Positions 23,052-26,378 of a stretch of DNA of 26,378 bases are shown piece by piece. Position numbers and translations under genes: made by a program. The first letter of the stretch is position 1, and each line of letters opens with the position of its first letter. The notes under the pieces were generated by a model, which was not told the DNA's origin, made no database searches, and saw only the letters and a list, made by a program, of their open reading frames with translations. Origin of the DNA: a virus; IMG/VR virus record IMGVR_UViG_3300020222_000154, positions 1-26,378 of that record. The stretch is one strand, 5' to 3'.

Positions 23052-24695
23052 TTAGTAACCAAAGTTTTTATCTACTGGCACAAAATCATGTGTTGAACCG
23101 ATTCCTCTAAATGTTTTACCTGTAGATGGATGAATAGGTCTACTCATACATCCATATCGTAATGCGTCATATGCATGGTCTTCTGAAGTGGTGTCTACAT
23201 CTTCAAAATTTGATGTATCATTTGGAATAGTTCCAAGTGTTCTAATTAAATTTCTACAGTTTGAAAATATCCTAATTCCTGGTTCTTGTGTATCTGTATT
23301 TAAACTTAAACGTTTATGTAATTCTAATTTACCACTAATTCTACTATTTGGTGAACGATCAGATGGTCTCCAACGACATCCAGATTGAATCATTGTTTCT
23401 GCAATTGAAGGACCTACATCTCCTCGTTTTGCCCAAGTACTTGCATCTAATACTCCGTATGCAATTTGTTCTTTATTTTCTAATTCTAAAACTTTTTTTG
23501 CAAATAAATCTGCTGTAATTTTTTTTATATAAAGTTCTCTGTATATCCATAGATTATTATCATAATCAACAGCAAACCAAAGAACACAAGCAGGAGAAGA
23601 ATATCCCCAGTCAGCAGCACGAAACTTATACCATCCTTTAGGTATTTCAAATGGCTCAACAACGTGTTTTAATTTATTAAATTCTGGAAATGCTGAGTCT
23701 TCAAATGCATCCCAATCGCCATCTAAAAATTGTTTTTTTTGTACTTCAGGTAAAGATGCAAGCATGATATAATAATCATCTGTTTGCATTAAGTATGGAT
23801 TGTCCTGTAATTTTGCAGGAATAAATCTTCTTGTAATTTTTCTTATACCATTTGGAGTATCAACAGAAACAAAAAAGGGTACGTTTGGTTCCGATGGATT
23901 AACAAACATTTCTCGAACCCATTGTGAACCAGCGTTTCCAGGATTGCCTGTTGCCCTCATAAAAACGGGTAATTCTGGATCTACAGATCTAAGTGATGAT
24001 CTTAGAAAATTATAAATATCTGGAGTAGGATATTGAGGTAACTCGTCTATTCCTATCCATGTGTAAGATTGCCCTTGGTATCTTAATACATCGGTCATGT
24101 TTTCCGCATAACCGAACTCTATCTTTGCACCTGATGGAAATCTCCACTCTTTTTCTTGTTCTCTCCATTTTGCTCCTGGAAATGCTCTAGAGTATAATCG
24201 TTGAGAATGATTAATTAAATCTCTTAACTCTGGCATTGTACGTCTAAGAAGTAATGCACGATGTTGTGTTTTATTACAATATCGTAGTGGGTCTACCAAC
24301 ATAGCGTATGATTTACCACCACCTCTTGCTCCACCATAAAAAACTTCTCGCTCAGATGCAGCTAAAAAGTTTCTTTGTGGACCATCATTTGGTTTAAATA
24401 TTACTTCTTGATTTTTAATATGTTCCTGTATATTTTTAGGAACATCATTAATAACATCTTCAGTTAATAGTTTTGTTTCACTACCATCTAATGCTTTATT
24501 AACTGTAATTAATTTTTCTTTAACGTTTTGATGATGCTCTTTTGCAGATCGTAAACTTTGTTCTAATCTTGCAACTTTTTCTCTTGTTCTATCTAATGCC
24601 TCTTTTGCAGAAGTTTTAGCTTTCTGTCTTTGTGTTATTTTCTTCTTTGGCTTCGGTGGTTGTATTTCTGTTAAGTCTTTCTCTAAGTCCGACAT
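23052..24695 (-). CDS. terL: Terminase large subunit
   Basis: Encodes 547 residues. The packaging ATPase shows a Walker A motif GGARGGGKS (121-129), a Walker B motif TWIGIDE (212-218) and a coupling motif ATGNP (248-252). The nuclease domain has ADWGYS (Asp362), GVLDAS (Asp417) and EDHAYDALRYG (Asp510), a plausible metal-binding triad. It pumps DNA through the portal and cuts the concatemer. Residues ~20-70 form an unusual Lys/Glu-rich coiled-coil extension before the conserved domain, partly encoded where the frame overlaps the upstream gene. Start is ATG at 24695. Confidence 0.95.
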   Translation of the reverse strand: MSDLEKDLTEIQPPKPKKKITQRQKAKTSAKEALDRTREKVARLEQSLRSAKEHHQNVKEKLITVNKALDGSETKLLTEDVINDVPKNIQEHIKNQEVIFKPNDGPQRNFLAASEREVFYGGARGGGKSYAMLVDPLRYCNKTQHRALLLRRTMPELRDLINHSQRLYSRAFPGAKWREQEKEWRFPSGAKIEFGYAENMTDVLRYQGQSYTWIGIDELPQYPTPDIYNFLRSSLRSVDPELPVFMRATGNPGNAGSQWVREMFVNPSEPNVPFFVSVDTPNGIRKITRRFIPAKLQDNPYLMQTDDYYIMLASLPEVQKKQFLDGDWDAFEDSAFPEFNKLKHVVEPFEIPKGWYKFRAADWGYSSPACVLWFAVDYDNNLWIYRELYIKKITADLFAKKVLELENKEQIAYGVLDASTWAKRGDVGPSIAETMIQSGCRWRPSDRSPNSRISGKLELHKRLSLNTDTQEPGIRIFSNCRNLIRTLGTIPNDTSNFEDVDTTSEDHAYDALRYGCMSRPIHPSTGKTFRGIGSTHDFVPVDKNFGY

Positions 24696-24888
24696 GAGAT
24701 ATATATCTACCTGTTTTTTTTGTAAGCCATTGTGCTACTTCTCGATATGAACAATTTTTAATATATTTTTTAGCTTCATCTAATGCTTGTAATTCTGATG
24801 AAATAGGTTCTAAATAAGTTGGATCATCACTTAATTTAAATCCAAATGGAATAGTTTTACTTTTTCTTCTAATCTTTAATGGTTCCAT
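24616..24888 (-). CDS. Helix-turn-helix-like protein before the large terminase
   Basis: I start at the ATG at 24888-24886 (90 residues); the longer frame begins with TTG. Signature segments are TIPFGFKLSDDPTYLEPI, then LQALDEAKKYIKNCSYREV, then AQWLTKKTGRYISHVGLRER, the last resembling a resolvase-type helix-turn-helix. Small proteins of this form sit directly before large terminases in marine phages as I recall. It may bind DNA at the packaging site or be an auxiliary terminase subunit. It overlaps the small terminase gene by 20 bases and the large terminase by 80 bases, all in different frames. Confidence 0.75.
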   Translation of the reverse strand: MEPLKIRRKSKTIPFGFKLSDDPTYLEPISSELQALDEAKKYIKNCSYREVAQWLTKKTGRYISHVGLRERLNRNTTTEAKEENNTKTES

Positions 24889-25279
24889 CTTTTGCTGGAA
24901 GTACAAAAATACCTGATATAGATTTCATATTAATATCAAGTTGATCTTTTTTTGATACACCTATTCTATCTAAAATTTGTTTGGCTGCTTCTAGTCTGAC
25001 ACTTGCTTGTGGTGTGGTACCATCTTCATCTAAAAGGTCGACCATGCGTGAAGCAGCCTTGGCAGAGTGGAAGGCAAGGTAGTTTTCTGCCAATTCTATA
25101 ATTTCTTTTTTTAAATTTCTAATTACCTTTGGATAACTTGTTTCTGAGTATCCAGCTATTTCGGCTGCGTGTTTTGGATTTCCTTTCGCTTCTCCGAATA
25201 ATGCTTCGAGGAATTTCTCTTGCATATCGGTTAAGTTTTTCTCTGGAGTTTTTATTATAGTAGAATCCATGTCTAGCAT
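24869..25279 (-). CDS. Terminase small subunit-like protein
   Basis: Encodes 136 residues. The N-terminal half has the layout of terminase small subunits: LTDMQEKFLEALFGEAKGN, PKHAAEIAGYSETSYPKV and a helix-turn-helix, then LAFHSAKAASRMVDLLDED. The second half has SVRLEAAKQILDRIGVSKKD, also typical. It recognises the packaging site on viral DNA and delivers it to the large terminase. The start is ATG at 25279 or, three codons on, 25270. Position just upstream of the large terminase supports the call. Confidence 0.85.
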   Translation of the reverse strand: MLDMDSTIIKTPEKNLTDMQEKFLEALFGEAKGNPKHAAEIAGYSETSYPKVIRNLKKEIIELAENYLAFHSAKAASRMVDLLDEDGTTPQASVRLEAAKQILDRIGVSKKDQLDINMKSISGIFVLPAKDGTIKD

Positions 25280-25320
25280 TTACAATTTCCATTAATTCAT
25301 TAAATGGAAGATTATGTATA

Positions 25321-25800
25321 CTATGATAAGTCCATTGGTGTTTCATTCTGCACTTTCTTTTTAAATTTAGAATTTAGATAATCTTTTAAATTACTATATC
25401 CTGCTTTTTTTACATCTTCAGCAGTTGCTGTAGAAAACTTTTTACCACCATACATAAAAGTTTCTACTCCTTTTTTTCTAGCTTCTTTAAATGCAGTTTT
25501 AAAATCTTTCAATACTGGTGTGTCAAGTTTACCAGATATTTTAGGTTCAATTGTTTCTCGTTCTGTTACAGACATACTCATATTCGAAAACTTACCTCGA
25601 CCAAGAGGATTTGGACTCATGCGAAAATTATAACTGGCTTTATCACCAGATCGTGAAGTAATTGTATCATCCTTTTCCATTAATTCTTTTGGAGAAAGAC
25701 CTTTACCTCTTCCTAATGGATTAGGACTTTTACGCATGTCATAGTCATCTTCATAACTATTATCGTATAATAAATCTGTTTCTTCGTATTTTTTTTCCAT
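25321..25800 (-). CDS. First gene of the structural operon: SPNPLGRGK-repeat protein
   Basis: I use the ATG at 25800 (159 residues); a longer frame starts with TTG at 25830 but lacks a ribosome site. The N-terminal half is disordered and acidic and carries two copies of SPNPLGRGK (residues 25-33 and 62-70). The C-terminal half holds FKTAFKEARKKGVETFMYGG followed by KKFSTATAEDVKKAGY, a pattern (F-x-x-AF-x-x-ARKxG-x-x-TF-x-x-xGKxxxT) that recurs at protein ends in many phages. The role is unknown. It is nearest to the leftward promoter and upstream of the terminase genes. No Shine-Dalgarno site is visible. Confidence 0.7.
   Translation of the reverse strand: MEKKYEETDLLYDNSYEDDYDMRKSPNPLGRGKGLSPKELMEKDDTITSRSGDKASYNFRMSPNPLGRGKFSNMSMSVTERETIEPKISGKLDTPVLKDFKTAFKEARKKGVETFMYGGKKFSTATAEDVKKAGYSNLKDYLNSKFKKKVQNETPMDLS
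25591..25728 (-). repeat. Two SPNPLGRGK-coding repeats
   Basis: Units at 25702-25728 and 25591-25617 encode the identical nonapeptide SPNPLGRGK, each preceded by Arg and one more residue (RKS and RMS). Codon choice differs between the copies, so protein-level selection is more likely than a recent DNA duplication. Confidence 0.8.
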
Positions 25801-25918
25801 AGTATATTTATTTAAAATGGCTACAGCCAAAATATTGTGGGTGTATCAGTGACAATCCTCGGCTATTAGTTAATTAGCTTATTGTGTGTGATCCCTTTGA
25901 TAGACCCATAATTTATAT

Positions 25919-25946
25919 ATTATACACCATTTGGCTAGATTGTCAA
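25919..25946 (-). promoter_or_regulatory. Leftward consensus sigma-70 promoter
   Basis: On the minus strand TTGACA (25946-25941) and TATAAT (25924-25919) are both perfect consensus, separated by 16 bases. A transcript would start near 25912 and run through a leader of about 110 bases into the gene at 25800 and the structural operon. It is the only strong promoter found for this arm. Confidence 0.8.
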
Positions 25947-25977
25947 GTATCTTTTAAAAATATATTTTAATTATGTC

Positions 25978-26006
25978 TTGACAAAATTGATTATGGTGTG
26001 TATAAT
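25978..26006 (+). promoter_or_regulatory. Rightward consensus sigma-70 promoter
   Basis: TTGACA (25978-25983) and TATAAT (26001-26006), both perfect, are separated by the ideal 17 bases. It points away from the structural operon and towards genes beyond the window edge. The sequence just before its -10 (ATGGTGTG) resembles that before the leftward -10 (ATGGTG). A TATTCC-ATA-GGAATA dyad covers its expected start site. Confidence 0.82.
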
Positions 26007-26020
26007 ATTCCATAGGAATA
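26006..26020. promoter_or_regulatory. Dyad over the rightward start site
   Basis: TATTCC (26006-26011) and GGAATA (26015-26020) are perfect complements around ATA. Transcription from the rightward promoter should begin near 26013, inside the dyad, so a repressor bound here would block it. Operator function is inference. Confidence 0.4.
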
Positions 26021-26378
26021 CCCAGGGGGGATATATATCTATAATACAGGTAAAATGGTATTTCCCCCTAGATATACCTTAGGGGATTCCTTAGAATATA
26101 GCCTGGAATATTTGGAATATATACCCAAAGATATAGCCCAAAGGTACTTAACAAGGTTTTTTAAGATTTTCTCATGAGTACATACATACCTAGGTACACC
26201 CCCCATGTGTCCCCTGCGTACCCCTTGGCTATTTTGCAGATATACCCTAAATAAATATCAATAATAATCTCAAAAAATATATCTAAAAATATTCCTAAAA
26301 ATTAATTGGCAATTTATTTTAAAAGTAAAATCAAATTTACACCTAAAGGGAATTGAGGGGGAATTGGATTTTGTACCC
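26007..26378. other. Non-coding, dyad- and repeat-rich region
   Basis: No gene is supported here on either strand. The stretch holds six ATTCC/GGAAT half-sites (26007, 26015, 26086, 26105, 26114, 26291), five TACCC motifs (26019, 26122, 26219, 26243, 26374), a perfect GATATATATC palindrome (26030-26039), a perfect TACCTAGGTA palindrome (26187-26196) and an AGGGGG/CCCCCT pair (26024-26029 with 26064-26069). It is locally GC-skewed, with runs of C such as ACACCCCCC. It could contain operators, a packaging site or an origin. The 88 bases at 25831-25918, left of the promoters, form the operon leader and show nothing further. Confidence 0.55.

Noticed and set aside
25119-25346. A 75-residue minus-strand frame overlapping the small terminase gene and the end of the first gene.
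   Set aside because: Only its first ~20 residues look protein-like (YHSIHNLPFNELMEIVN); the rest is an Arg/Lys/Ser-rich shadow of the terminase gene. It cannot be excluded but is not supported.
1-26378. Transfer RNA genes, CRISPR arrays, insertion sequences, integrase or attachment sites.
   Set aside because: None was seen. No regularly spaced direct repeats, no transposase or recombinase motif and no cloverleaf-like sequence stood out on reading; a covariance-model scan was not possible.

Overview
The window is the virion-structure and DNA-packaging arm of an AT-rich tailed phage, most likely a podovirus. The evidence for that is a P22-like portal, a large terminase, an HK97-fold major capsid protein, a gp11/gp4-like tail adaptor, a beta-propeller tail nozzle and a giant ejection-type protein, with no tape measure, sheath or tail-tube gene in view. 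The low G+C, the small heat-shock protein, the 2OG-Fe(II) oxygenase and several small proteins of kinds I associate with marine phages suggest a phage of an AT-rich marine bacterium such as SAR11 or SAR116. That host guess is inference. All families were recognised by eye, without database searches.

Every gene lies on the minus strand, so reading order runs from about 25.8 kb down to 1. Spacing is very tight and several stop/start pairs share a base (TAATG). The order is: a first small protein with SPNPLGRGK repeats; small terminase; a helix-turn-helix-like protein; large terminase; six very small proteins; portal, with a second gene overlapping its 3' end; a glycine-zipper protein ending in a Hint self-processing domain; a GNAT-like acetyltransferase; an unknown protein; scaffold; major capsid protein; decoration-type protein. 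A strong GC-rich hairpin follows. Then come Hsp20, the tail adaptor with an inserted carbohydrate-binding-like domain, two paralogous small proteins, the nozzle, two tail-fibre proteins, a fibre-associated protein, a 2OG-Fe(II) oxygenase, a small protein, a one-helix membrane peptide, a tiny basic protein, and four virion or ejection-type proteins. The last of these runs off the left edge.

The only long non-coding stretch is 25831-26378. It holds two back-to-back, consensus-quality sigma-70 promoters. One fires left into the structural operon and the other right, out of the window, so this is probably the junction between the two transcription arms of the genome. The rest of the stretch is rich in dyads, ATTCC/GGAAT half-sites and TACCC repeats and could hold operators, a packaging signal or an origin.

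The points most worth a second look are: the Hint domain placed directly after a glycine zipper; the out-of-frame gene inside the portal 3' end, where G+C jumps to about 54%; the lectin-like insertion in the tail adaptor; recurrent short NPL-containing peptide repeats in three proteins; two pairs of small paralogues sharing only a terminus; and the divergent promoter region.
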